Assembly: GCA_031267645.1 (NCBI GenBank)
Contig: JAIRYW010000019.1
Span: 1-35,262, forward strand
Direction: 5' to 3'
Length of the DNA: 35,262 bases
DNA from: Propionibacteriaceae bacterium
Lineage (GTDB): Bacteria > Actinomycetota > Actinomycetes > Propionibacteriales > Propionibacteriaceae
Positions 9,154 to 16,555 of this stretch are shown here, one piece after another. The translations under genes were made by a program, and so were the position numbers. Every line of letters begins with the position of its first letter. The stretch's first letter is position 1. The notes under the pieces are model-generated. The model ran no database searches and had not been told where the DNA came from. It worked only from the letters and a program-made list of their open reading frames with translations.

Positions 9154-10476
9154 TCAGCGGTCGGTCGGCGCGGCCGGGCCGGTAGTGGTGGGGTCTTCGG
9201 TCGGCGCGGCCTGGCTGGTCGTCGTAGGTTCCCCGGCCGGCGCGGCCGGGCCGGTCACCGCAGGGTCATCGATCGGCCTGGTGTCCCCGCTCGGCTTGGA
9301 ACGATTGGTCGACGCGGGTCGGTCCGGCGCGTCGGAGGGGCCGGCTGGGGGCGACGGGTCGAGCGGGTCGGGGCTTAGCGGGGCTGACCGTCGGCGCCTC
9401 GACCAGGCCACCGCGGCGCCGGCGCCGCCCAACAAGACGACGACCCCGAGGCCGATCAGAGCGGTCGGGCTGGGGCCGCCGGCGCCGGACGACTCAGTTG
9501 GACCGGCCGCCGCGCCGAGACCGGCGGTCGGATCCGCCGAAGCTGATGACGAAACGGTGGGATTGGCCGATCCGGAGTCGGTCGGCGACGGCTCCGGGTC
9601 GCCGGCGGCCGGCTGTTCGGTCTGGCCGTCGGTGGCGGGGCCGGCCCCGGGCGCGGTCGCTCCGGAGCTGGCGCCCGATCCGGTCGGGGCGGTCGCGACA
9701 GTCCCGGGCGGGGGATTCGACGCCGCCGGTTCCGGTTCGGTCGGCGGCGGTGGCGGCGGCTCGGGGGCCGGCTCGGTGATCGGGTTGACGCGAGGCGGGT
9801 TGGCCGCGCCGCTGGACGACCCGGTGGCGAAGGACCAGCCCTCGAAACCGCCCAGGACGACCCGGTGCGACATGAAACCTGACTGGCTGTAGGACCAAGG
9901 CCCGCCGGAGGGGGCGTGCCAATAAGACCAGTAGGCCGTCGCCGGAGGCGTGTCGACGCACTGCTCCGTATAACTAGGGTCGTTAGGCAGAGGCACTGTC
10001 TCGCCGGCCGAGGGCCGGCCCTGGATGCGGCAGACGAAGCCCGGCCCGTCGTGCACCGTGCCGGTGGTGCTGAGCCCGACGGCGCGCAGGGCGTCGCTGC
10101 CGGTCGAGCGGGCGCTCAAACCGGTGGCGCAATAGGTTTGGACGCCGCCGCCCAAGGCGCCGTGGTCGATCACGACGGAGACGGCGTCCGGATCGGCCGT
10201 GGTGCACAGGCCGGAGTGGCCGCCCAGGGTGGGTAGTGAGGCGAGGGCCGGGGTGGCGCTGGCCGGTCCGACCCAGCCGGCCGCCAGCACGACCGCGGCC
10301 AGGGCCAGACGACCCAGCCGGCCTGAGGCGGCCCTGAGCGCGCTGTGGCCGCTGGGCCGACCATCCGCCCCGCCGGAGCGGATGGGATGGCGCTGGAATG
10401 GGCCAGGCGAAGTGGGGACGAGGGGGTGGGAGTGGTCGGCCCTCTCCAAGGGGGCCGGAGGGCGACGTGACAACAC
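9154..10476 (-). CDS. Secreted, membrane-anchored surface protein with a YWSYWHA domain, under a cobalamin riboswitch
   Basis: A 440-residue protein. After a long basic N-terminus comes a hydrophobic export segment (about 57-74, ending in PASA), then a domain of roughly 87-220 with four cysteines (91, 116, 149, 173) and YWSYWHA at 182-188. A Pro/Ser/Thr-rich stalk, one membrane helix (339-358), an RRRR stop-transfer signal and a 77-residue Pro/Thr tail follow. From memory, this extracellular domain occurs in actinobacterial clusters of ECF-type vitamin or cobalt transporters. The GTG at 10476 is preferred because GAAAGG stands 7 nt upstream. The open frame continues to 10704, but that part is the riboswitch. 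The ligand is unknown; a role in corrinoid or cobalt acquisition is inferred from the riboswitch. No transporter gene lies beside it. Confidence 0.8.
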   Translation of the reverse strand: MLSRRPPAPLERADHSHPLVPTSPGPFQRHPIRSGGADGRPSGHSALRAASGRLGRLALAAVVLAAGWVGPASATPALASLPTLGGHSGLCTTADPDAVSVVIDHGALGGGVQTYCATGLSARSTGSDALRAVGLSTTGTVHDGPGFVCRIQGRPSAGETVPLPNDPSYTEQCVDTPPATAYWSYWHAPSGGPWSYSQSGFMSHRVVLGGFEGWSFATGSSSGAANPPRVNPITEPAPEPPPPPPTEPEPAASNPPPGTVATAPTGSGASSGATAPGAGPATDGQTEQPAAGDPEPSPTDSGSANPTVSSSASADPTAGLGAAAGPTESSGAGGPSPTALIGLGVVVLLGGAGAAVAWSRRRRSAPLSPDPLDPSPPAGPSDAPDRPASTNRSKPSGDTRPIDDPAVTGPAAPAGEPTTTSQAAPTEDPTTTGPAAPTDR

Positions 10477-10481
10477 GGGTA

Positions 10482-10509
10482 CGCCTTTCGATGAGCGATC
10501 CGAAGGCGC
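10482..10509 (-). promoter_or_regulatory. Possible ribosome-binding-site sequestering stem of the cobalamin riboswitch
   Basis: On the minus strand CGCCTT (10504-10509) can pair with AAGGCG (about 10482-10487). That pairing would bury the GAAAGG ribosome binding site of the surface-protein gene. This would give translational control by cobalamin. The pairing is seen; the switching is inference. Confidence 0.4.
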
Positions 10510-10539
10510 ATCCGCCGGAGGCGGTGTCCTCCGTAGACC

Positions 10540-10690
10540 ACGACGGATGGAAACGCTCCAAACAGTCAGATCTTCGGGCTCATCGACCGAGCGGGCTCGG
10601 TCGATCCACCGTTGCGGGTCAGCGCCGGGTTCTCCACCGGCTTCCTCCGACTGGTCGGTTGATTCAGTTGTGCGGGCTGGACCGGGGGAT
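10540..10690 (-). promoter_or_regulatory. Cobalamin riboswitch
   Basis: Read on the minus strand, the core is nearly consensus: GGAGGAAGCCGGTGG (10634-10648), then CTGACCCGCAACGGTG (10608-10623). A perfect 10-bp variable hairpin (10582-10605, loop CCCG) follows, and then the B12 box GAGCCCGAAGATCTGAC (10565-10581). Order and spacing match the AdoCbl/cobalamin class. A further small stem, CGGAGG/CCTCCG at 10516-10533, lies between the aptamer and the start codon. The outer limits are approximate. It should repress the downstream surface-protein gene when cobalamin is abundant. Confidence 0.9.
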
Positions 10691-10742
10691 CGCCGAACGA
10701 TCACGCGTCGCTGCTGGAATCCTTGGGCACGGCCTGGCCCGC

Positions 10743-10748
10743 ATTATG
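10743..10748 (-). promoter_or_regulatory. Putative -10 box (CATAAT) for the riboswitch transcript
   Basis: CATAAT on the minus strand is a striking AT-rich hexamer in GC-rich surroundings. It lies between the tRNA-Thr 3' end and the riboswitch, so a start near 10735 would transcribe the whole aptamer. No clear -35 box was found. Confidence 0.45.
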
Positions 10749-10771
10749 CCAGATCGGGCGGTCGGGCGGCA

Positions 10772-10786
10772 GTCCGCGGAGCGGAC
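10772..10786 (-). terminator. Possible terminator hairpin after tRNA-Thr
   Basis: GTCCGC-TCC-GCGGAC (minus strand reading) forms a 6-bp GC-rich stem 10 bases beyond the tRNA 3' end. There is no clear T-run, so terminator function is uncertain. Confidence 0.35.
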
Positions 10787-10796
10787 CGCGCAGGGG

Positions 10797-10869
10797 AGCC
10801 ACCTATCGGATTCGAACCGATGACCGTCCGCTTACAAGGCGGGAGCTCTGCCAACTGAGCTAAGGTGGC
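10797..10869 (-). tRNA. tRNA-Thr (anticodon TGT)
   Basis: The 73-base minus-strand sequence folds as a full cloverleaf: acceptor GCCACCT with AGGTGGC, D arm GCTC/GAGC, anticodon loop CTTGTAA with anticodon TGT (reads ACA and, by wobble, other Thr codons), and T arm ATCGG-TTCGAAT-CCGAT. The discriminator is T and no CCA is encoded. The first anticodon-stem pair is a C27-A43 mismatch; the other four pairs are standard. It lies alone between manA and the riboswitch. Confidence 0.96.
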
Positions 10870-10892
10870 CGGCCGAGTGGATCGGCCTGATC

Positions 10893-10898
10893 AGGTTA
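10893..10898 (-). promoter_or_regulatory. Putative -10 box (TAACCT) for tRNA-Thr
   Basis: Minus-strand TAACCT lies 23 bases before the tRNA 5' end and fits TANNNT. No good -35 was found. The nearby 14-bp palindrome GTCCGCTAGCGGAC (10918-10931) could form a hairpin ending manA transcription. Confidence 0.3.
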
Positions 10899-10951
10899 GC
10901 CCAAGCCGGTCCGGTCGGTCCGCTAGCGGACGGCGTCGGCCCGGGGCCGGC

Positions 10952-12121
10952 TCAGACGCCGGGGGCGCTGACGAAGATGGTGGCCGAGCCGATGGCGTCG
11001 ACCGCTTCGCCGCAGGGGATGAGGGCGGCTTGGCCCAGCCCCAGCTCGAGCGAGGACTGTTCCGACCTCAGCTCGGCCTCGCCGTCGATGACCAGGGCCA
11101 AGCGGCAAGAATTGGTGGCCGGCAGAGGCAGTCGGGAGCGCGACAGCTCGCCCCGCCAGACGCTGAACTCCGGGGCCTCGGTCAGGTAGCGGGTGAAGCC
11201 GCCGTCGTCCTGGGTCGGGACCGGGGCGATGGTGGAGGGTTTGAAGCTGACCACATGGATCAACTCGTCCACGTCGATGTGCTTGGTGGTCAAACCGCCC
11301 CGTAGGACGTTGTCCGAGGTGGCCATGACCTCGACGCCGACCCCGCGTAGATAAGAGTGCATGGTGCGGGGCGGCAGGAAGAGGCCTTGGCCGGGCTCCA
11401 GATGGATGCGGTTGAGCAACAGGGCGGCCAGGATGGAGGGGTGGCGAGGGTAGTGGGCGTCCAGCTCGACGGCGGTCTGGGCGAAGTCGCCCAACTGGCC
11501 GGAGTCGCTCAGCCGGGAGCGGGCGGCCTGTGTCACCCGAGCCACCAGATCGGAGTCGTCCAGAGTCAGAATGTCCAAGAAGACCTGGGCCAGGGCGGTC
11601 TCGCCCTTGCGCTGCCAGAGCGGCGAGATGACCGAGGTGAGGGCGTCGGCCACGCCCAGGCGTTGGAACAGCTCGACCGTTTGGGCCGGCTCTCGAAAGC
11701 CGCACAGGCCGTCGAACTCGGTCAGGGCGATCAACAACTCAGGCTTGGGCCAGTCGTCCTTATAAGTCCGCTGGGGGCTGTTGAGGTCGATTTTGGCCGC
11801 CTCCTCGCGGGCGAAGCCCGCCTCGGCCTGGGCCCGGTCGGGGTGGGCTTGGAGGGACAGGGGACGGTCCGCCGCCAGCAGCTTCATCAGGACCGGGAAG
11901 CGGTCGCCGAAGGTCCTACGACAACTGGGCTGGACCCAGTCCGGGTGCTGCCGCAAAGCCTGGTCGAGCGGCAGGCCGTCGACCGACGAGGGGGCCAGGG
12001 GATGGGCCCCCAGCCAATACTCGGCCTGAGGGTCGCCGGTCGGAGTCCGACCCAGCAATTGGGGGATGGCTGTGGGGGAGCCCCAGGCGTAGTTCCGAAC
12101 CTGGCCTTGCAACGGAAGCAT
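10952..12121 (-). CDS. manA: Mannose-6-phosphate isomerase, class I
   Basis: A zinc-dependent type I phosphomannose isomerase (fructose 6-phosphate to mannose 6-phosphate), supplying GDP-mannose and glycan synthesis. With the chosen start it has 389 residues. Signatures are SLQAHPD (89-95) and KPE near 128, which hold zinc ligands. PPRTMHSYLRG carries a further histidine at about 255, and SDNVLRGGLT follows. The ATG at 12121 is preferred over the in-frame ATG two codons earlier (12127). The GAAAGG ribosome binding site at 12128-12133 touches the earlier ATG but has ideal 6-nt spacing to the later one. The gene is divergent from the DUF3263 gene. Together with the nearby hexomutase and the mannosyltransferase-like gene at the right end it suggests active mannose metabolism, an inference. 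Confidence 0.94.
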   Translation of the reverse strand: MLPLQGQVRNYAWGSPTAIPQLLGRTPTGDPQAEYWLGAHPLAPSSVDGLPLDQALRQHPDWVQPSCRRTFGDRFPVLMKLLAADRPLSLQAHPDRAQAEAGFAREEAAKIDLNSPQRTYKDDWPKPELLIALTEFDGLCGFREPAQTVELFQRLGVADALTSVISPLWQRKGETALAQVFLDILTLDDSDLVARVTQAARSRLSDSGQLGDFAQTAVELDAHYPRHPSILAALLLNRIHLEPGQGLFLPPRTMHSYLRGVGVEVMATSDNVLRGGLTTKHIDVDELIHVVSFKPSTIAPVPTQDDGGFTRYLTEAPEFSVWRGELSRSRLPLPATNSCRLALVIDGEAELRSEQSSLELGLGQAALIPCGEAVDAIGSATIFVSAPGV

Positions 12122-12234
12122 GTCCATCCTTTCGGCCCACGGCGACGTGCTGGCCGCATCGACGCCTCGATCTTACCGACCTCGCTCCAATCCGGCAGCC
12201 CAGGAGGGGCCGGGCCACTGTCAGAGGTGGCCCA

Positions 12235-12240
12235 TAGGCT
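12235..12240 (+). promoter_or_regulatory. Putative -10 box (TAGGCT) for the leaderless DUF3263 gene
   Basis: TAGGCT ends seven bases before the ATG at 12248, and no ribosome binding site is present. This is the same TANNNT arrangement seen before ispH. Confidence 0.45.
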
Positions 12241-12247
12241 GGCCGCC

Positions 12248-12562
12248 ATGACAGATCAACGGTCGTCGGCCGACCCGGTCGAGCGCTTGAGCGCCGAAGA
12301 CGGCGCCCTCTTGGAGTTCGAGGCTCTGGCTTGGCGTCGGGCCGCCCTCAAAGAGGGGGCCATTCGGCAGCGTTTCGGCTGCTCCCTGGCTCGGTACTAT
12401 CTCCGTCTGAACCGTCTGATCGACTCGCCGGCCGCCCTGGCCGCCGCCCCCATCGTGGTCAAACGTCTGCGCCGCCGCCGCCAGGCCGCCCGGCAGAGCG
12501 GTCCGGGCCCGGCCCGGGTCGGGGCGCCCGGAGCGGATTTGCCCTCGGGCTGGGTTCCGTGA
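12248..12562 (+). CDS. DUF3263 domain protein
   Basis: A 104-residue actinobacterial protein. The central segment (about 18-80) has the DUF3263 pattern: an acidic start, LLEFEALAWRR, KEGAIRQRFG, then ARYYLRLNRLIDSPAALAA and the basic VVKRLRRRRQAAR. The middle resembles a small helix-turn-helix, and the basic end could bind nucleic acid, but the function is not established. The Pro/Gly-rich last 25 residues are probably disordered. The ATG has a -10-like box seven bases upstream, pointing to a leaderless mRNA. It is divergent from manA and stands alone before the ribosomal cluster. In many actinobacteria this family sits near an LCP/LytR-type gene, which is not seen here. Confidence 0.8.
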   Translation: MTDQRSSADPVERLSAEDGALLEFEALAWRRAALKEGAIRQRFGCSLARYYLRLNRLIDSPAALAAAPIVVKRLRRRRQAARQSGPGPARVGAPGADLPSGWVP

Positions 12563-12808
12563 CAGAATCCCCAGGTTGCCCCGACAGGGTTGCCTGGTGC
12601 GGCGTGGGTTGGCTCCCGCGTCAATCAGGCTGTGACAGACCGGGTCGATCGGCCGTCCAAGACCGCAAACCATGACTGGCTCAGGCGGGCGCGCGATTGA
12701 AAACCGCGCGACACGCCCGACCTCGTGGGTCGGAGCAACGAGGGACTCCAGTGTGAGTTCCGACTCAGCGCGAGCCGGGCGACCGGCCGAGGCAGGAAGG
12801 ACACTCCC
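12563..12808 (+). promoter_or_regulatory. Structured leader region of the S10 operon
   Basis: No gene is seen. A hairpin at 12686-12719 has outer arms CGGGCG/CGCCCG and an inner CGCG/CGCG stem. A second, CCTCGT/ACGAGG at 12721-12743, competes with GTCGGA/TCCGAC (12729-12734 with 12759-12764), because the 5' arm of the latter lies in its loop. Alternative folds upstream of rpsJ suggest attenuation or ribosomal-protein feedback. A promoter could not be identified with confidence. Confidence 0.45.
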
Positions 12809-13120
12809 GTGGCGGGACAGAAGATCCGCATCAGGCTGCGGGCCTATGACCATGAGGTCATCGACAGCTCGGCGCGCAAAATCGTCGACACCGTGACCCG
12901 GACCGGGGCCAAGGTGGCCGGTCCTGTGCCGCTGCCGACGGAGAAGAATGTCTATTGCGTCATCCGTTCTCCCCATAAGTACAAGGACTCGCGGGAGCAT
13001 TTCGAGATGCGCACCCACAAGCGCCTGATCGACATCCTCGATCCGACGCCCAAGACGGTGGACTCGCTGATGCGTCTCGACCTGCCCGCGGGCGTCGACA
13101 TCGAGATCAAGCTTCCCTGA
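12809..13120 (+). CDS. rpsJ: 30S ribosomal protein S10
   Basis: A 103-residue S10, the normal length, beginning at GTG 12809 ([19 protein letters not shown]). A longer reading from 12725 would add 28 residues unlike S10. GGAAGG at 12795-12800 with 8-nt spacing supports the GTG. Characteristic features are [24 protein letters not shown] and the loop segment around [15 protein letters not shown]10 sits in the 30S head and also takes part in transcription antitermination with NusB in the family at large. It is first in the S10 operon, with rplC 8 bp downstream. The leader before it is strongly structured. No tuf or rpsL genes precede it, unlike many bacterial clusters. Confidence 0.97.
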   Translation: MAGQKIRIRLRAYDHEVIDSSARKIVDTVTRTGAKVAGPVPLPTEKNVYCVIRSPHKYKDSREHFEMRTHKRLIDILDPTPKTVDSLMRLDLPAGVDIEIKLP

Positions 13121-13128
13121 GGTCAGTC

Positions 13129-13779
13129 ATGAATTCGGAACGTAAAGTCAAGGGCATCCTCGGCACCAAGCTGGGCATGACCCAGGTCTGGGACGAGAAC
13201 AACCGGGTCGTGCCGGTGACGGTGGTCGAAGCCGGTTCCTGCGTCGTAGTCCAGGTCCGCACGGCGCAGACCGACGGCTACTCCGCCATCCAGCTCGGCT
13301 TCGGCGCCATCAAAGCCAAGTCCGTCACCAAGCCGGCCAAGGGTCACTTCGACAAAGCCCAGGTGACGCCACGGCGCCACCTCCTGGAGCTGCGCACGGC
13401 CGACGCCGACGAATACAGCCTGGGCCAGGAGATCACCCCCGACGTCTTCGCCGCCGCCGAGCTGGTCGACGTCATCGGTGTGACCAAGGGCAAGGGCACG
13501 GCCGGCGTCATGAAGCGGCACGGCTTCGCCGGCCTGGGAGCCGGCCACGGCGTCCACCGCAAACATCGCTCACCCGGCTCGATCGGCCAGTGCGCCACCC
13601 CCTCGCGCATCTTCAAAGGCCTCCGCATGGCCGGTCACATGGGCGTCCAGCGGAAGACGGTTCAGAACCTGATCGTCCACGCCGTCGACGTCGAGCGCGG
13701 CCTGATCCTGGTCAAGGGGGCCGTTCCCGGCCCCAAGGGCGGGCTGGTCGTCATCCGTTCGGCGGTCAAGAAGGGCTGA
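13129..13779 (+). CDS. rplC: 50S ribosomal protein L3
   Basis: A 216-residue L3, typical for bacteria, one of the early 23S rRNA assembly proteins near the peptidyl transferase centre. The N-terminal [15 protein letters not shown] and the internal loop region [23 protein letters not shown] are diagnostic; the latter extends into the ribosome core. The ATG follows a gaggt ribosome binding site that overlaps the rpsJ stop region. rplD follows 5 bp downstream. No insertion or tail is present, in contrast to L4 beside it. The C-terminus ([13 protein letters not shown]) is complete and typical of the family. Confidence 0.97.
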   Translation: MNSERKVKGILGTKLGMTQVWDENNRVVPVTVVEAGSCVVVQVRTAQTDGYSAIQLGFGAIKAKSVTKPAKGHFDKAQVTPRRHLLELRTADADEYSLGQEITPDVFAAAELVDVIGVTKGKGTAGVMKRHGFAGLGAGHGVHRKHRSPGSIGQCATPSRIFKGLRMAGHMGVQRKTVQNLIVHAVDVERGLILVKGAVPGPKGGLVVIRSAVKKG

Positions 13780-13784
13780 GGACA

Positions 13785-14663
13785 ATGACTGACAGCATCA
13801 AGATCGATCTGATCGCGACCGACGGGGCCAAAGCCGGCCAGGTGGAACTGCCCGGCGACCTGTTCGACGCGCCGGCCAACCTGCCCCTGATCCACCAGGT
13901 CGTTGTGGCCCAGCAGGCCGCCGGCCGCCAGGGCACCCACTCCACCAAGACTCGGGGCGAGGTCTCCGGCGGTGGGGCCAAGCCGTGGCGCCAGAAGGGC
14001 ACCGGGCGAGCCCGCCAGGGTTCCCGGCGGGCCCCGCAGTGGACCGGCGGCGGCGCCGTCCATGGTCCGCAACCGCGTTCCTACGCCCAGCGCACGCCGA
14101 AGAAAATGATCGCGGCCGCTCTCCGCTCCGTCCTATCGGACCGAGCCCGGGACGGCCGTTTGTTCGTGCTCGAAGCGATCGTGGCCGGCGAGGTCCCCTC
14201 GACCAGACAGGCCCTGGAGGCCCTGGCCGGGATCGGCTCCTACCAATCCGTCATCGTGGTGTTGCACCGCGACGAGGACGTGGCTTGGCTCAGCCTGCGC
14301 AACGTCGTCAACGCCCACGCCATCGCGGTCGACCAGCTCAACAGCTACGACGTGCTGATCAATCAGGCCGTCGTCTTCACCCGGGCCGCTCTGAACGACT
14401 ACCTGGCCCACCACGGTCTGGACCCGATCCAGCCCAAGGCCGCTCCCAAGGCCAAGGCCGCCAAGTCGGCCCCGGCCGAGACCCCGGACCAGCCGGCCGC
14501 CGAGGCCGAGCCGCCGGCCAAGCCCAAGGCCGAGTCCAAGCCCAAGGCCAAGGCGCCGGCCAAGCCGAAGGCCGCGCCCGCGGCTGAGGCGGAGGTCGAA
14601 GCCCAGGCTGAGACGGAACAGCCGGCCGAGGAAGCCCCCAGCGATCAGGAGGAGGCCAAGTGA
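13785..14663 (+). CDS. rplD: 50S ribosomal protein L4 with a long Ala/Lys/Pro/Glu C-terminal tail
   Basis: L4 binds 23S rRNA and lines the peptide exit tunnel; in some bacteria it also represses its own operon. Residues 1 to about 212 are the normal L4 fold, with the extended loop [24 protein letters not shown]-type region at 57-80 and the [10 protein letters not shown] segment at 98-107. Residues 213-292 are an added tail of Ala, Lys, Pro and Glu, lysine-rich first and acidic at the end. The frame is open to 13590, but the ATG at 13785 is chosen for homology and the gagg before it. The stop overlaps the rplW GTG by four bases. Confidence 0.96.
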   Translation: MTDSIKIDLIATDGAKAGQVELPGDLFDAPANLPLIHQVVVAQQAAGRQGTHSTKTRGEVSGGGAKPWRQKGTGRARQGSRRAPQWTGGGAVHGPQPRSYAQRTPKKMIAAALRSVLSDRARDGRLFVLEAIVAGEVPSTRQALEALAGIGSYQSVIVVLHRDEDVAWLSLRNVVNAHAIAVDQLNSYDVLINQAVVFTRAALNDYLAHHGLDPIQPKAAPKAKAAKSAPAETPDQPAAEAEPPAKPKAESKPKAKAPAKPKAAPAAEAEVEAQAETEQPAEEAPSDQEEAK

Positions 14664-14968
14664 CCGCGCCAGTGAAGCGATACGACCACCGCGACATCCT
14701 GCTCGCCCCGGTCGTCTCGGAGAAGAGCTACGGCTTGATCGACGAGAACAAGTACACCTTCATCGTCGATCCCAGGGCCAACAAGACCCAGATCCGCCTA
14801 GCGGTGGAGAAGGTCTTCGGAGTCCATGTCTTGGGCGTCAACACCGCCAACCGGTCCGGCAAGCGCATCCGCACCCGCAACGGCATTGGCCGGCGGTCCG
14901 ACACCAAGCGGGCCATCGTGACTATCGCCGACGGTGAGCGGATCGACATCTTCGGTTCCGGGATGTAG
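14660..14968 (+). CDS. rplW: 50S ribosomal protein L23
   Basis: A 102-residue L23, an early assembly protein at the exit of the peptide tunnel and the docking site for trigger factor and SRP in bacteria. [17 protein letters not shown] and [21 protein letters not shown] are diagnostic, and the basic [18 protein letters not shown] segment is the rRNA-binding extension. It starts with GTG at 14660, four bases inside the rplD stop, with GGAGG just upstream, so it is translationally coupled to L4. The product has normal length and nothing unusual. rplB follows 23 bp downstream with its own gaagagga ribosome binding site. Confidence 0.97.
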   Translation: MTAPVKRYDHRDILLAPVVSEKSYGLIDENKYTFIVDPRANKTQIRLAVEKVFGVHVLGVNTANRSGKRIRTRNGIGRRSDTKRAIVTIADGERIDIFGSGM

Positions 14969-14991
14969 GCAAGAGAAGAGGACGAACCGAC

Positions 14992-15828
14992 ATGGGAATC
15001 CGTAAGTACAAGCCGACCACGCCGGGCCGGCGCGGCTCTAGCGTGGCCGACTTCGTCGAGCTGACCCGCTCGACCCCGGAGAAGTCGCTCTTGGCCCCCA
15101 AGCCGAAGACCGGCGGGCGCAACAACCAGGGCCGCATCACCACCCGCCACATCGGCGGCGGACACAAGCAGGCCTACCGCCTGGTCGACTTCCGGCGCTA
15201 CGACAAAGACGGCGTGCCGGCCAAGGTGGCCGAGATCGAGTACGACCCCAACCGGACGGCTCGGATCGCCCTGCTGCACTACGCCGATGGCGAGAAGCGG
15301 TACATCATCGCTCCCAAGGACCTGCGCCAAGGCGATCTGGTCGAGGCCGGCGAGGGGGCCGACATCCGCCCCGGCAATAACTTGCCCCTGCGCAACATCC
15401 CGGTCGGCACCACCGTCCACGCCGTCGAGCTGAGGCCGGGCGGCGGAGCCAAGATGGGTCGGTCGGCCGGCGCCGCCATCCAACTGGTGGCCCGCGAAGG
15501 CAAGTACGCCACCTTGCGCATGCCCTCCGGGGAGATGCGCCTGGTCGACGTCCGCTGCCGCGCCACGGTGGGCGAGGTCGGCAACGCCGAGCAATCCAAC
15601 ATCAACTGGGGCAAGGCTGGTCGCATGCGTTGGAAGGGCGTCCGCCCGACCGTCCGCGGCGTCGTCATGAACCCGGTCGACCATCCCCACGGCGGCGGCG
15701 AGGGTCGGACCTCGGGCGGTCGTCATCCGGTCTCGCCCTGGGGCAAGCCGGAGGGCCGCACCCGGGACAAGAACAAGGCCTCCAGCCGTCTCATCATTCG
15801 TCGCCGCAAGTCCGGCAAGAAGCGCTGA
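14992..15828 (+). CDS. rplB: 50S ribosomal protein L2
   Basis: A 278-residue L2 of normal length, required for subunit association and a sound peptidyl transferase centre. The start [14 protein letters not shown], the [21 protein letters not shown] core and the near-invariant HPHGGGEGR loop (H231, H233) are all present. The basic C-terminus [13 protein letters not shown] is complete. The gene has a gagga ribosome binding site and lies 23 bp after rplW and 19 bp before rpsS. Codon use is like that of its neighbours, with no sign of transfer or degradation. Confidence 0.97.
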   Translation: MGIRKYKPTTPGRRGSSVADFVELTRSTPEKSLLAPKPKTGGRNNQGRITTRHIGGGHKQAYRLVDFRRYDKDGVPAKVAEIEYDPNRTARIALLHYADGEKRYIIAPKDLRQGDLVEAGEGADIRPGNNLPLRNIPVGTTVHAVELRPGGGAKMGRSAGAAIQLVAREGKYATLRMPSGEMRLVDVRCRATVGEVGNAEQSNINWGKAGRMRWKGVRPTVRGVVMNPVDHPHGGGEGRTSGGRHPVSPWGKPEGRTRDKNKASSRLIIRRRKSGKKR

Positions 15829-15847
15829 TCAGGAGACTTGAGAAGAA

Positions 15848-16129
15848 ATGCCACGTAGTCTGAAGAAGGGCCCCTTCGTCGACGACCACCTGACCAAAAA
15901 GGTGGCCGACCTCAACGCCCGTAACGCCAAGACCGTCATCAAGACCTGGTCCCGTCGTTCCATGATCGTGCCCGACATGCTCGGTCACACCATCGCCGTC
16001 CATGACGGGCGCAAGTTCGTCCCCGTCTTCGTCACTGAATCGATGATCGGCCACAAGCTGGGCGAGTTCGCCCCCACCCGGACCTTCCGTGGCCACGTCA
16101 AGGACGACAAGAAGGCGCGTCGGCGCTAG
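15848..16129 (+). CDS. rpsS: 30S ribosomal protein S19
   Basis: A 93-residue S19, the standard length, in the 30S head forming a complex with S13 near the A-site t[18 protein letters not shown] at the N-terminus, [21 protein letters not shown] in the middle and [12 protein letters not shown] near the end are diagnostic. A gagaag sequence lies just before the ATG. The gene is 19 bp after rplB and 21 bp before rplV in the S10 operon. Nothing about it is unusual, and both ends of the family profile are covered, including the basic last ten residues. Confidence 0.97.
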   Translation: MPRSLKKGPFVDDHLTKKVADLNARNAKTVIKTWSRRSMIVPDMLGHTIAVHDGRKFVPVFVTESMIGHKLGEFAPTRTFRGHVKDDKKARRR

Positions 16130-16150
16130 GCCGGGAAGGGAATTCGCTCC

Positions 16151-16552
16151 ATGACCACGAAGACAGACCGGCCGAGCCGGAGGGACGCCCTGCTGGGCGA
16201 CCGTCCCGGTTCGTACGCCATCGCCAAACACGTCCGCATGACGCCGATGAAAGTGCGGCGCGTGGCCGACCTGGTGCGCGGGCGCGACGTCGGCGAAGCC
16301 CTGACCCTGCTCAAGTTCGCCCCCCAGGCCGCTTCTGAGCCGGTTTACAAGGCCGTCGCCTCGGCCGCCGCCAACGCCGAGCAGACCGAGTCGCTGCGCT
16401 CGGACCAGCTCTACGTCTCCCAGATCTTCGTCGACGAGGGTGTCACCATGCGTCGCATCCGACCACGCGCCAAAGGCTCCGCCTCGCGCATCTTGAAGCG
16501 AGCCAGCCACATCACCGTCGTGGTCGAGCCGCGGACCGAGAAGGGAGCCTGA
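16151..16552 (+). CDS. rplV: 50S ribosomal protein L22
   Basis: A 133-residue L22, whose hairpin lines the peptide exit tunnel with L4. The fold begins near residue 22 ([24 protein letters not shown]-type segment), and the beta-hairpin tip [16 protein letters not shown] is intact. The first 20 residues ([18 protein letters not shown]) are a short extension beyond the core. A gggaaggg ribosome binding site precedes the ATG. The gap to rpsC is only 3 bp, so translation is probably coupled. Macrolide-resistance changes in this family affect the hairpin; the hairpin here looks ordinary. Confidence 0.96.
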   Translation: MTTKTDRPSRRDALLGDRPGSYAIAKHVRMTPMKVRRVADLVRGRDVGEALTLLKFAPQAASEPVYKAVASAAANAEQTESLRSDQLYVSQIFVDEGVTMRRIRPRAKGSASRILKRASHITVVVEPRTEKGA

Positions 16553-16555
16553 GGA

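Noticed and set aside
10477-10704. N-terminal extension of the surface-protein reading frame
   Set aside because: The 76 extra codons coincide with the cobalamin riboswitch, and a GTG with a well-spaced GAAAGG follows it.
12725-12808. Longer S10 reading frame from an ATG at 12725
   Set aside because: The extra 28 residues do not resemble S10 and overlap the leader hairpins. GTG 12809 has a good ribosome binding site.
13590-13784. Longer L4 frame inside rplC
   Set aside because: It lies within the L3 gene in another frame, and L4 homology begins at 13785.
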